Source: Pyxidicoccus trucidator (GTDB taxonomy: Bacteria; Myxococcota; Myxococcia; Myxococcales; Myxococcaceae). From it: a DNA stretch of 64,000 bases. Shown one piece after another: positions 44,635 through 53,957 of this stretch (position 1 is its first letter; each line of letters opens with the position of its first letter). A program made the translations under genes and the position numbers. Location: assembly GCF_010894435.1 (NCBI RefSeq), contig NZ_JAAIXZ010000027.1:62001-126000 (forward strand). The letters run 5' to 3'. Under the pieces are notes generated by a model. That model had not been told where the DNA came from. It was given only the letters and a program-made list of their open reading frames with translations, and ran no database searches.

Positions 44635-44889
44635 GTGAAGCCCGTGAAGATCTACACGACGACCTACTGTGGGTACTGCGTCCGCGCGAAGGACCTGCTC
44701 AAGCGCAAGGGCGTGGACTACGAAGAGGTGGACGTCACCGGAGACGACTCCATGCGCTCGAAGCTGGTGGAGATGAGCGGCGGCCAGCGCACCGTGCCGC
44801 AGATCTTCATCGGCGACACGCACGTGGGGGGCTACTCGGACCTGTCCCGGCTGGACACCGAGGGCCGGCTGGACCCGATGCTGGCCTGA
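44635..44889 (+). CDS. Glutaredoxin
   Basis: An 84-residue dithiol glutaredoxin of the GrxC (glutaredoxin 3) type that reduces disulfides with glutathione. The active site is TTYCGYC near residue 8, followed by GVDYEEVDV, the cis-Pro loop RTVPQIFIG and GGYSDLSRL. GTG 44635 is chosen because AAGGAGG lies 8 bases upstream; an ORF start nine codons earlier (TTG) is rejected, and a later GTG at 44644 is too far from the ribosome binding site. It probably starts a new unit after the groESL terminator. Confidence 0.9.
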   Translation: MKPVKIYTTTYCGYCVRAKDLLKRKGVDYEEVDVTGDDSMRSKLVEMSGGQRTVPQIFIGDTHVGGYSDLSRLDTEGRLDPMLA

Positions 44890-44987
44890 GCCGGCGGCCA
44901 GGCAGGCGGGCGCCATGCTCCGCCTGCCCCGAAGTGCCGTGCCTACCTTCCCTCCCGTGGCACATCCCCTTTCCGCGGGAGGTAGCA

Positions 44988-45389
44988 ATGGCAGGCGAAG
45001 CAGCGCAGACGGGCACCCGTGACGAGCACTACAACCTCATCAGCGCCCTGTATCACCTCCTCAAGGGCGCCTCGACGGGTGAGCAATACATCGCCGACGC
45101 CGAGGAAGCCGGCGACCAGGAGCTCGCCCAGTTCTTCCGCGACTGGCAGGAGGAGCAGCGCAACCTCTCCGAGCGCGCGAAGAACCTGCTCGGGACCCGG
45201 ATGCTGGGCGGCGAGAAGGCCGGCACCGGCCGCAAGGCCAGGGCGGGCACCGGAAAGAGTGTCCCCACGCGCTCGGCGAGGGCCCAGAGCAACGCGGGCG
45301 TCCAGTCCGGCGGCAACGCCACGGACGACATCGTGGACGAGGAGTCCAAGGAGTCCTTCCCCGCCAGCGACTCGCCCGCGCGCTATTGA
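44988..45389 (+). CDS. Short ferritin-like helical protein
   Basis: A 133-residue protein. The first about 70 residues match a small family of two-helix ferritin-like proteins (YNLISALYHLLKGASTGEQYI, ELAQFFRDWQEEQRNLSERAKNLL). The rest is a low-complexity basic and Ser/Ala-rich tail with an acidic end (DDIVDEESKESFPASDSPARY). Only two of the four helices of a ferritin bundle are seen, so it would dimerise. Metal-binding residues are uncertain. GGGAGG sits 5 bases before the ATG. A strong terminator-like hairpin follows at 45408. Confidence 0.8.
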   Translation: MAGEAAQTGTRDEHYNLISALYHLLKGASTGEQYIADAEEAGDQELAQFFRDWQEEQRNLSERAKNLLGTRMLGGEKAGTGRKARAGTGKSVPTRSARAQSNAGVQSGGNATDDIVDEESKESFPASDSPARY

Positions 45390-45407
45390 GCGGCGGCGCG
45401 CCCTCGG

Positions 45408-45443
45408 CGGCGCGGCCCCGGGCATGAGGGCCGCGCCGGTTTC
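45408..45443 (+). terminator. Terminator after the ferritin-like gene
   Basis: An 11-bp perfect GC stem (45408-45418 and 45428-45438) with a 9-base loop is followed by GTTTCT. It separates the ferritin-like gene from the three-gene unit that follows. Confidence 0.65.
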
Positions 45444-45470
45444 TGGATTCGACGGGGCCGTTCGTCTTGG

Positions 45471-46484
45471 ATGGAGGCTGTGACTCGCACGTCCCTCCTC
45501 GCACGCACGGCCCTGGGGCTGGTGGCCCTGGTGGCCCTGGCCTGCCGGGGCCCGTCCCTCCAGGTGAAGCATGACGTGCCCGCGGACCTCGGCGTGGCCG
45601 CGGTGGTGGTGTACCCGGTAGTCCTGCGCTGGGAGGCCCCCGCATGGCGCGCGGTGGAGGTGTCCCAGCGGCTGGTGGACGTGGCGCTGGCCGAGGCCAG
45701 CGCCGAGGCCCTCTTCTTCGGCCCCACGGAGGTGCGCGTGTACAGCCCGGAAGCGGACGACGCCTGGGCCGCCAGCGACGCGGTGGCGGTGCTGGCCCCG
45801 TATGGCGTGCGGCCGGAGGGGGCGCTGGTGCTGCGCGCCCGGGCGGAGCGGCGCGTCCAGGCCGGACAACGTGAAATGCTGGACAGTCGCGGCCGCAGCG
45901 TGGGCCAGAGTGTCAACGAGGCGGTGGTGTACCTGGGCACGGTGGAGGTGCTGCACCCCGCCAGCCGGACGGTGGTGCTGGAGGTGTCCGGCGAGGCCCC
46001 GGCGGACCCCTTCGCGGTAGCCACCGACGACGGCGCGGACCCCACCCCGGAGCTGACCGGACTGCTGGAGACGCTCACCCGCGAGGCCCTGAAGGGGCTG
46101 TCCGGCACGCTGAAGCCGCCGCGCGCCCCCTCGCCGCCCGTGGCCACGTCCGTGGCGTGGCTGCCCTGGGAGACGCTGGAGCTGGGGCCCGAGCTTGCCG
46201 GGAGGGATGTCCTCGACGCGGAGGTGCTTCGCCAGCAGCGCCTGCGCTTCGCCAACCCGGGCCTGGAACCCGCCCTCCTGGATGCCCTGGCCCGGCAGCC
46301 CGCCGGCCTGTACGTCCGCGAGGCCCCCCCGGGCGCGAAGCTGGCGGCGGGGGACCAGGTGCTGTCCCTCGACGGCCGCCCCGCCCCACCCCAGGCCCTC
46401 GCCCGGACGCGGCTGGCCCCCCTCCCGGTGGAAGCGCGGGTAAGAAAGGCCTCCGGGCAGATTGTTTCACTCTTGCTGCCTTGA
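45471..46484 (+). CDS. Lipoprotein with C-terminal PDZ-like segment
   Basis: A 337-residue lipoprotein with signal peptide ending in LVALAC (Cys near residue 25). No named family is recognised. The middle is mixed beta/alpha (AVVVYPVVLRWEAPAWRAVEVSQRLVDVAL). The last about 70 residues (LYVREAPPGAKLAAGDQVLSLDGRP, then VRKASGQIVSLLLP) resemble a degenerate PDZ module that binds peptide C-termini. It is the first gene of a unit with an FHA enhancer-binding protein and another lipoprotein. A GTG three codons downstream is a possible alternative start. The 81 bases before it contain the preceding terminator. Confidence 0.75.
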   Translation: MEAVTRTSLLARTALGLVALVALACRGPSLQVKHDVPADLGVAAVVVYPVVLRWEAPAWRAVEVSQRLVDVALAEASAEALFFGPTEVRVYSPEADDAWAASDAVAVLAPYGVRPEGALVLRARAERRVQAGQREMLDSRGRSVGQSVNEAVVYLGTVEVLHPASRTVVLEVSGEAPADPFAVATDDGADPTPELTGLLETLTREALKGLSGTLKPPRAPSPPVATSVAWLPWETLELGPELAGRDVLDAEVLRQQRLRFANPGLEPALLDALARQPAGLYVREAPPGAKLAAGDQVLSLDGRPAPPQALARTRLAPLPVEARVRKASGQIVSLLLP

Positions 46485-46491
46485 AACTTCG

Positions 46492-46507
46492 TGGTGCGAG
46501 TCGTGCT
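46492..46507 (+). promoter_or_regulatory. Candidate sigma-54 promoter (-24/-12)
   Basis: TGG at 46492-46494 and GC at 46505-46506 are spaced by exactly 10 bases between the GG and GC doublets, within TGGTGCGAGTCGTGCT. The site is 36 bases before the ATG of the FHA enhancer-binding protein gene. This matches the sigma-54 consensus spacing, with CAC replaced by TGC. If real, it suggests autoregulation or cross-regulation by another enhancer-binding protein. Confidence 0.35.
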
Positions 46508-46542
46508 TGCCCCCCTGGTCCCCTCGCACCTAAAGAGGACCC

Positions 46543-47928
<1,386 letters not shown>

Positions 47929-47968
47929 AAGCCCGGACGCAGTCCCCACCCCCAGGGAGAACAACCGC

Positions 47969-49180
47969 ATGTTGCGTCGTCTTGCCGTAGCCTCCTTCGC
48001 TCTCACCGCCGCCTGTGCCGGAACGCAGAAGACCGATGCCGCCGTCACCGGCGCGGACGGGCAGCCCATGACCAAGGAGGAGAGGGTCAAAATCACCAAC
48101 CAGCCGCCGTTCGACCTCGTCTCCTGCTTCCCGCGCGAGCTGAAGATGCCGGAGCAGAGCAGCCAGGGCGTGGTGCTCGGCGCGCTGCTGTCCGCGCGCC
48201 CGCAGGTGCAGGAGTGCCTGGTCGACCCGAAGAATCGCGGCCCCGCGGCGGCGACGAAGCTGAGCGTGAAGACCACCCTCACCGACCAGGGCGCCACGCA
48301 CGCCCTCACCGGGGAGAACCTCACCCCCGAGGGTCAGGCCTGTATCCAGAAGGTGCTGGACACGCAGGTACAGCCAGCGGCGCTCGCCAAGGGCGCTCAG
48401 CCGGTGGAGGCCACCATCCCCTTCGAGCACTCCGCCAGCGGCCTGAACTCCGTCACCTTCGGCATCAACGAGGGCTCGGACTTCACCGGCGCGGTGCGCC
48501 TGGCGCAGCCGGGCTGGTGTGAGTGCTACGCCAACTTCAAGGACAAGGTGCCCCCGACGCTGACGGCCAAGGTGAAGCTGGTGAAGGCGCAGCAGACGCC
48601 GGCCGAAGTCACCTTCGAGCCCTCCGGAGTCACCGAGGGCGACCAGCTGGCCGCCTGCCTCCAGCCGAAGATTGCCGCGCTGCCCGCGAAGCTGTCCTCC
48701 GACGAGCTGAGCTTCAGCTATCGCTTCGTCCACTTCAACTCGCAGGCCTCCGAGGAGTCCTCGGCCACCCTGGCCCCCGAGCTGCGCTTCCTGCAGCTGG
48801 ACCTGGTTCGCACGCAGCGCGCGGCGGACCAGGCCATGGCCGACGGCGCCCGCGGCCCCGCGGCGCAGGCGTTCGCCACGGTGGTGGACCGCTACCAGAA
48901 GACCAAGGACTGGAAGCTCTTCGACGAGCTCGAGCGCACGTGCAACGCCCTGGTGGCGGCGGACACCCGCGTCACCGAGGCCACCCAGGGCCGCCTGACG
49001 ACGGAGCAGGCCGCGCTGACCATCGCCCAGGAGATGAAGGTGAAGGACGCGGAGGGCTGGTCCGAGGCGGAGGCCGCCACCCAGAAGAACCTGGACGAGA
49101 CGCAGAAGGAGCTCGCCGAGGCGCAGAAGATCGCCACGCAGGACAAGGGCGCCTGCCCGAAGAAGAGCTACAAGAAGTAG
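47969..49180 (+). CDS. Lipoprotein with two AgmX/PglI-like modules
   Basis: A 403-residue lipoprotein with signal peptide ending LTAAC. It contains two repeats with the beta pattern and paired cysteines (VQECL...GQACI and CECYANF...LAACL), each about 44 residues apart, like the TonB-type C-terminal module of GltG. The last third is helical with a TPR-like stretch (AAQAFATVVDRYQKTKDWKLFDELE) and a Lys-rich end. It follows the enhancer-binding protein gene by 40 bases and is probably part of the same unit, closed by the hairpin at 49219. Function is unknown; a periplasmic adaptor is inferred. Confidence 0.8.
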   Translation: MLRRLAVASFALTAACAGTQKTDAAVTGADGQPMTKEERVKITNQPPFDLVSCFPRELKMPEQSSQGVVLGALLSARPQVQECLVDPKNRGPAAATKLSVKTTLTDQGATHALTGENLTPEGQACIQKVLDTQVQPAALAKGAQPVEATIPFEHSASGLNSVTFGINEGSDFTGAVRLAQPGWCECYANFKDKVPPTLTAKVKLVKAQQTPAEVTFEPSGVTEGDQLAACLQPKIAALPAKLSSDELSFSYRFVHFNSQASEESSATLAPELRFLQLDLVRTQRAADQAMADGARGPAAQAFATVVDRYQKTKDWKLFDELERTCNALVAADTRVTEATQGRLTTEQAALTIAQEMKVKDAEGWSEAEAATQKNLDETQKELAEAQKIATQDKGACPKKSYKK

Positions 49181-49218
49181 CCAGGGCCCGCGGCAGGACC
49201 GCGGCCTGGAGAAGCACG

Positions 49219-49263
49219 AAGGCGTGGGTGCCCGGATTCCGGCGCCCACGCCTTCTGTGTTTC
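49219..49263 (+). terminator. Terminator after the 47969 lipoprotein, perhaps bidirectional
   Basis: A 14-bp stem with one G-U pair (49219-49232 and 49241-49254), an 8-base loop and trailing CTGTGTTT form a good intrinsic terminator. The convergent smc gene ends 50 bases further (49313), so the hairpin may serve both. Confidence 0.75.
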
Positions 49264-49312
49264 AGGGGTGCTGTCTCCCGCCGGAGGGGGCCCGCGAAGG
49301 GCCCCCGGGACT

Positions 49313-52300
49313 TCAGGCCGCGGAGACCTTGTCGTCGTTGGCGGCGCCGGCCTCGCGCATGCGCACGCTGACGAGCTTGGAGATGCCCGGCTCCTCCATG
49401 GTGACGCCATAGAGGGTGTTGGAGATCTCCATGGTCCGCTTGTTGTGGGTGATGAGGATGAACTGCGACTGCTTGCTCATCTCCTTCACCATCTCGTTGT
49501 AGCGGCCCACGTTGCCCTCATCCAGCGGCGCGTCGACCTCGTCCAGGAGGCAGAAGGGCGTGGGCTTGATGAGGAAGATGCCGAAGATGAGGCCCACGGC
49601 GGTGAGGGCCTTCTCGCCACCGGAGAGCAGGTTCATGCTCTGCAGCTTCTTTCCGGGCGGCTGGGCGACGATTTCCACGCCCGGCTCCGCGTTGGGCCCC
49701 TCGCTGGTGAGGACGAGGCTGGCCCGCCCGCCGCCGAACAGGCGCGGGAAGATGGCCTGGAACTTCTCGTTCACCACGTCGAAGGTCTGCTTGAAGCGCT
49801 CGCGGCTGGCGGCGTCGATGCGCTGGATGGCCTCCTTGAGCTGCTCGATGGACGCCTGCAGGTCCTTCTTCTGCGCGTCGAGGAAGTCGTAGCGCTTGGA
49901 GAGCTCCGCGTGCTCGTCGATGGCGGTGAGGTTGATCTCCCCCATCTTCTCCACCTGGGCGCGCAAATCCTTCAGCTCGGCCTCGGTCTCCGGAGCCAGC
50001 GCCGGCAGCAGGTGGAAGTTGTGCAGCTCCAGCGCCAGGTCCACCTGGTGCCGCTCGCGGATGCCCGCGGACAGGTGCTCCAGCTCCAGGGCAATCTCGC
50101 GCTCGCGCAGCGAAATCTGCGACAGCCCCTGCATCAGCTCGTCCACGCGCCCGCGCAGCTCGCGGAACTGCGCGTCCTGCTCACGCACCTCGGCGGAGGC
50201 CGTGGTGTGCGCGGCCCGGCGGGACTCCAGGCCCTCGGCGGCCAGCCGGTGCTCGTCGGCGCGCTTCGCCAGGCCACCCTCGGTGTCCGTGATTCGCCGC
50301 TCCAGCTCCTCGGAGCGCGAGCCGCCCTCCAGCACGGTGGCCTGGAGGCGGGTGATGCGCGTCTCCATGTCCTTGCGCTGGGTGACGAGGCTCTCCAGCT
50401 CCTTGCGCGCGGACTCGCCGCGCTCGCTGCCGGCCGCCACCTTGATGCGCAGGCCCGTCAGCTCGCCGTTGGCCGTCTCCGAGCGCTGGCGCAGGGACTC
50501 CTGCTCCCCCGCCAGCTGCTTCACGCGCTCCTCGCGGCCCTCGCGGTCCGCCTGGCCGTGCGCCACCTCGCCGCGGCTCGTCTCCTCCTCGTGGGCCAGC
50601 GCGCTGTGGCTCTGCGCCAGCTGCGCGTCCTCGGACTCCAGCGCCCGCACGCGCTCGCGCACCCGGGCCAGGTCCTCGCCCGCCTTGTGCAGGTCCTTCT
50701 CCTGGCTGGCGAGATTCACCTCCTCGGCGTGCTGGTTCTTCGCCAGCCCCTTGAGGACGCTCTCGGTGTGCCCCATCTGCTTCTGGAGCGTGTAGTGCCG
50801 GGTGAGGATTTCGTTGTAGCGCTCCTCCACCCGGGCCACCTCGGTGGCCAGCTCGGCGATTTCGCGCTTCTTCTGGAGCGCGCCCACCGCCGCGCCCTCG
50901 CGCTCACCACCGACGATGGTGCCGTCCGGCCGGAACACCTCGCCCTCCTGCGTGACGAGCGTGCACGCGGGGCCACCGGCCTCCGAGTACGCCCGCGCCA
51001 CGGCGAGGTCCTGGACGATGACCACGTCGCCCAGCAGCAGCTGCACCAGGGGCCGCAGCGAATCCTCGCACGTCACCTCGCGTGGGGCGTGGGCCAGCAC
51101 GCCGGGGCGGCTGAAGTCCGGCTCCAGCGCGGGCGGCAGCGAGTCCAGCGCGGGCACGGGCAGGAAGCTGCCCCGCCCTTCCGCGTGACCCTTGAGGTAC
51201 TCCACCAGCTCCACGCCCTTGTCGCGGCTCTCCACGATGACGTGCTGGAGGCGCTCGCCCAGGGCGGCCTCCACCGCGCGCTCGTAGCGCTGGGTGACGG
51301 AGAGGACGTCGGCCACCAGACCGAAGATGCCCTGCTCCCGGGCCACCGTGCCGGCGCGCATCATGACGGCGCGCACGCCCCGGTCGAAGCCGTCGTAGTT
51401 CTTCTGGATGTCCTCCAGGGACGACAGGCGGCTGCGCTTGTCGCTCAGCTCCTCGCGCAGGGCGATGACCTGGATTTCGTTCTCCGTGAAGTCGGCCCGG
51501 GTGCGGCTGAGGGCGTCCTCCTCCTGCCCCTTGCGCTCGGCCAGCTCCGCCGCGAGGTGGCGGGTGTCCTCCACCCGCTTCGCCACGTCACCGCGCACCG
51601 CCTCCAGCTGCGACTCCTGCGCGCGCAGCGTCTCCAGCTCGCCCTGGAGCTTCGCCCGGCGGGCCTCCAAATCCGTGCGCTGGCGGGCGAGGTTGACCAG
51701 GTTGCTCTCGTGGTTGGCCAGGCGGCCCGCCACGGCCACCAGCCCGGCGCGCTCCTGCTCCAGGCGCAGCGCCACCTCCGTCTGGAGCTGGGACACGCGG
51801 CGCAGCTCCTCCTGCGCCACCTGCATCGCCACCTCGTCTTCCTTCCACGAGCCGGCGATGCCCGACAGCTCCGCCTCGCGCGCGGCCATGGCCTCGGCCA
51901 TCTCCGTCTGCCGCGCCAGCAGCCCGTCCAGCTCCACCTTCGCCGCGTCCACGCGGGCGCGCGTCTCCTCCATGTCGCGCTTGCCGTACGACAGCTCCTG
52001 CGTGTCGCGCTGCACGCTGCTCTCCAGCGCGTGCACCTCGGCGGCGAGCGCCTGGAGGGCGGCGGCCTCGGCCTCCAGCTCGGCGCGGCGGCGCGTAATC
52101 CCCTCTTCCAGGTCCTTCACCCGGTCCAGGCTCTCGCGCTCCTCCGTGCCCAGGTTCTCCAGGCGGGACTTGAGGACCTGCTTCTCCGCCAGCAGCTCCA
52201 GGTGGCGGTGGCTGGCCGCGTGCAGGTCGATGTCCCGCATGCGCGCCTTGAGCTTCTTGTACTTCTCCGCCTTCTTCGCCTGGCGGGACAGCGCGTCGAG

Positions 52301-52915
52301 CCGCTTCTCCAGTTCGTTGGTGATGTCCGTGACGCGGAGGAGGTTGGCGTCGGTCGCCTCCATCTTCCGCTCGGCGGCCTTGCGGCGCGCCTTGTACTTG
52401 GTGACGCCCGCGGCCTCCTCCAGCAGGTGGCGCCGGTCCTCCGGCTTGCTGGAGACGATGAGGCCGACGCGGCCCTGCTCGATGATGGAGTAGGCCTTGG
52501 TGCCCACGCCGGTGCCGAGGAACAGCTCGGTGATGTCCAGCAGGCGGCACAGCGTCTTGTTGATGAGGTACTCGGAGTCGCCGTTGCGGAACAGGCGCCG
52601 CGTCACCGTGACTTCGGAGAAGCCCTGGTACTGGGGCGCGAGCTGGTCCGTGTCGTCCACCAGGAAGGTGAGCGACACCTCCGCCATGGACAGGGGCTGC
52701 TTGTTCTCCGAGCCGTTGAAGATGACGTCCTCCATGCCGCGGCCACGGAGGTTCTTCGCGCTCTGCTCACCCATCACCCAGCGGATGGCGTCCACGACGT
52801 TGGACTTGCCGCAGCCGTTGGGGCCGACGATGCCCGTCACGCCTTCGTCGAACGTGAAGACGCTCCGTTCCATGAAGGACTTGAAGCCGGTGATGTCCAA
52901 CCGCTTGATTCGCAT
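49313..52915 (-). CDS. smc: Chromosome segregation ATPase SMC
   Basis: A 1200-residue condensin SMC that organises and segregates the chromosome with ScpA and ScpB. The N-terminal head has MRIKRLDITGFKSFMERS and Walker A GPNGCGKSN at 31-39. Two long coiled-coil arms flank a hinge at about residues 500-670 (FGLVADVLSVTQRYE, VIVQDLAVARAYSE). The C-terminal head has signature LLSGGEKALTAV and Walker B FCLLDEVDAPLDE. Length is typical for bacterial SMC. A CAGGAG ribosome binding site precedes the ATG. The antisense frame over the same region is an artefact of GC-rich coding. Confidence 0.97.
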   Translation of the reverse strand: MRIKRLDITGFKSFMERSVFTFDEGVTGIVGPNGCGKSNVVDAIRWVMGEQSAKNLRGRGMEDVIFNGSENKQPLSMAEVSLTFLVDDTDQLAPQYQGFSEVTVTRRLFRNGDSEYLINKTLCRLLDITELFLGTGVGTKAYSIIEQGRVGLIVSSKPEDRRHLLEEAAGVTKYKARRKAAERKMEATDANLLRVTDITNELEKRLDALSRQAKKAEKYKKLKARMRDIDLHAASHRHLELLAEKQVLKSRLENLGTEERESLDRVKDLEEGITRRRAELEAEAAALQALAAEVHALESSVQRDTQELSYGKRDMEETRARVDAAKVELDGLLARQTEMAEAMAAREAELSGIAGSWKEDEVAMQVAQEELRRVSQLQTEVALRLEQERAGLVAVAGRLANHESNLVNLARQRTDLEARRAKLQGELETLRAQESQLEAVRGDVAKRVEDTRHLAAELAERKGQEEDALSRTRADFTENEIQVIALREELSDKRSRLSSLEDIQKNYDGFDRGVRAVMMRAGTVAREQGIFGLVADVLSVTQRYERAVEAALGERLQHVIVESRDKGVELVEYLKGHAEGRGSFLPVPALDSLPPALEPDFSRPGVLAHAPREVTCEDSLRPLVQLLLGDVVIVQDLAVARAYSEAGGPACTLVTQEGEVFRPDGTIVGGEREGAAVGALQKKREIAELATEVARVEERYNEILTRHYTLQKQMGHTESVLKGLAKNQHAEEVNLASQEKDLHKAGEDLARVRERVRALESEDAQLAQSHSALAHEEETSRGEVAHGQADREGREERVKQLAGEQESLRQRSETANGELTGLRIKVAAGSERGESARKELESLVTQRKDMETRITRLQATVLEGGSRSEELERRITDTEGGLAKRADEHRLAAEGLESRRAAHTTASAEVREQDAQFRELRGRVDELMQGLSQISLREREIALELEHLSAGIRERHQVDLALELHNFHLLPALAPETEAELKDLRAQVEKMGEINLTAIDEHAELSKRYDFLDAQKKDLQASIEQLKEAIQRIDAASRERFKQTFDVVNEKFQAIFPRLFGGGRASLVLTSEGPNAEPGVEIVAQPPGKKLQSMNLLSGGEKALTAVGLIFGIFLIKPTPFCLLDEVDAPLDEGNVGRYNEMVKEMSKQSQFILITHNKRTMEISNTLYGVTMEEPGISKLVSVRMREAGAANDDKVSAA

Positions 52916-53189
52916 GCCAGCGGGCTCCTGGGAGACGCACGGAGTACGGGGGAATAAAACGAGCGCGAGGCCGAAAACTCGGCTCCGGAACGATCAGCAG
53001 GAGTACCAGTCGCCCCCCGGGCGATCAAGCGTGACCATGCCTCAGGTGGCCATACGTTCGGCTGCTTGCCCTTCAACAGGGCAGGCTTGGCGTACGGACG
53101 GCCGTTCCGTGGGGTTGCAAAGTGGGAGCCCCACCCTACCTTCCAATTGCTTTTTCCGGAGGTTGCCTACGTTCCAGCCCTTTCTCGCC

Positions 53190-53951
53190 ATGTCGCTCCT
53201 CATGGGAGCGACCCCTACGCCGGACGTAGCACCCCGGTCTGACACGGCGGCGGTCGAAGCCCCGGCCGCCTGCCCCAACCCGTATTTCCCGCTGGAGGAC
53301 GGCCTCAAGCTGACCTACCGGGCAGGCAAGTCCTCGGAGATGGTGCTCTCCACCCAGGACGTGACGCCGGTGCCGGAGGGCCTCAAGGGCACCGTCGCGG
53401 TGAAGCTGAAGAACCGGCAGGGCCAGACGGAGGCCACCTGCACCTCCGAGGGCATCCGCACCGGCCTGGGCGGCCTGGAGGGCACCCTGCTCTCCGCGTC
53501 CGGCATGGACGTACAGGTGGTGAGCGCCGAGGGCGTGGCCGTGCCCGCGCCCGCGACGATGGTGCCGGGAGGGACGTGGAAGAACAGCCTCTCCGTGAAG
53601 CTCCAACCGCCCGCGGGCAAGACGGGGGGCATCCGGCCCACCATCGCCACCACGTTCGACAAGGAGGCCACGGTGGTGGGCGAGGAGGAGGTGACGGTGG
53701 CCGCCGGCACCTTCAAGGCGCTCAAGGTGAAGAACATCACCACCGCGCGCTCCAGCCGGCCCGGCTCCCAGGGCCGCTCCATGGAGAGCTTCATCTGGTT
53801 CGCCCCCGGCGTGGGCATCATCAAGCTGGAGACGGCCGGCAGCACGGACCTGGAGCTGCTCAAGGTGGAGCGCCCGGAGCCGCCCAAGGCCGCCAGCAAG
53901 ACGAAGTCGCTGAAGAAGGCCGTGGCGGAGAAGAAGGACCCGAAGGGCTGA
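53190..53951 (+). CDS. Secreted beta-rich protein, possible DUF3108-like
   Basis: A 253-residue predicted exported protein of unknown function. It is beta-rich (PNPYFPLEDGLKLTYRAGKSSEMVL, VTVAAGTFKALKVKNITTA, FAPGVGIIKLET), a pattern similar to DUF3108 proteins, with a Lys-rich tail. The N-terminus is uncertain: ATG 53190 gives a short hydrophobic segment (MSLLMGATPTP), and a GGAGG at 53158-53162 suggests that translation may begin further upstream with a longer signal peptide. It is divergent from smc across 274 bases and converges on the CNNM-type gene 6 bases beyond its stop. Confidence 0.7.
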   Translation: MSLLMGATPTPDVAPRSDTAAVEAPAACPNPYFPLEDGLKLTYRAGKSSEMVLSTQDVTPVPEGLKGTVAVKLKNRQGQTEATCTSEGIRTGLGGLEGTLLSASGMDVQVVSAEGVAVPAPATMVPGGTWKNSLSVKLQPPAGKTGGIRPTIATTFDKEATVVGEEEVTVAAGTFKALKVKNITTARSSRPGSQGRSMESFIWFAPGVGIIKLETAGSTDLELLKVERPEPPKAASKTKSLKKAVAEKKDPKG

Positions 53952-53957
53952 AGCGCC

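Noticed and set aside
49268-52957. A 1229-codon plus-strand frame opposite smc
   Set aside because: It is the antisense image of SMC. Its composition (Leu/Val/Arg/Gln/His rich) has no domain and SMC is unambiguous.
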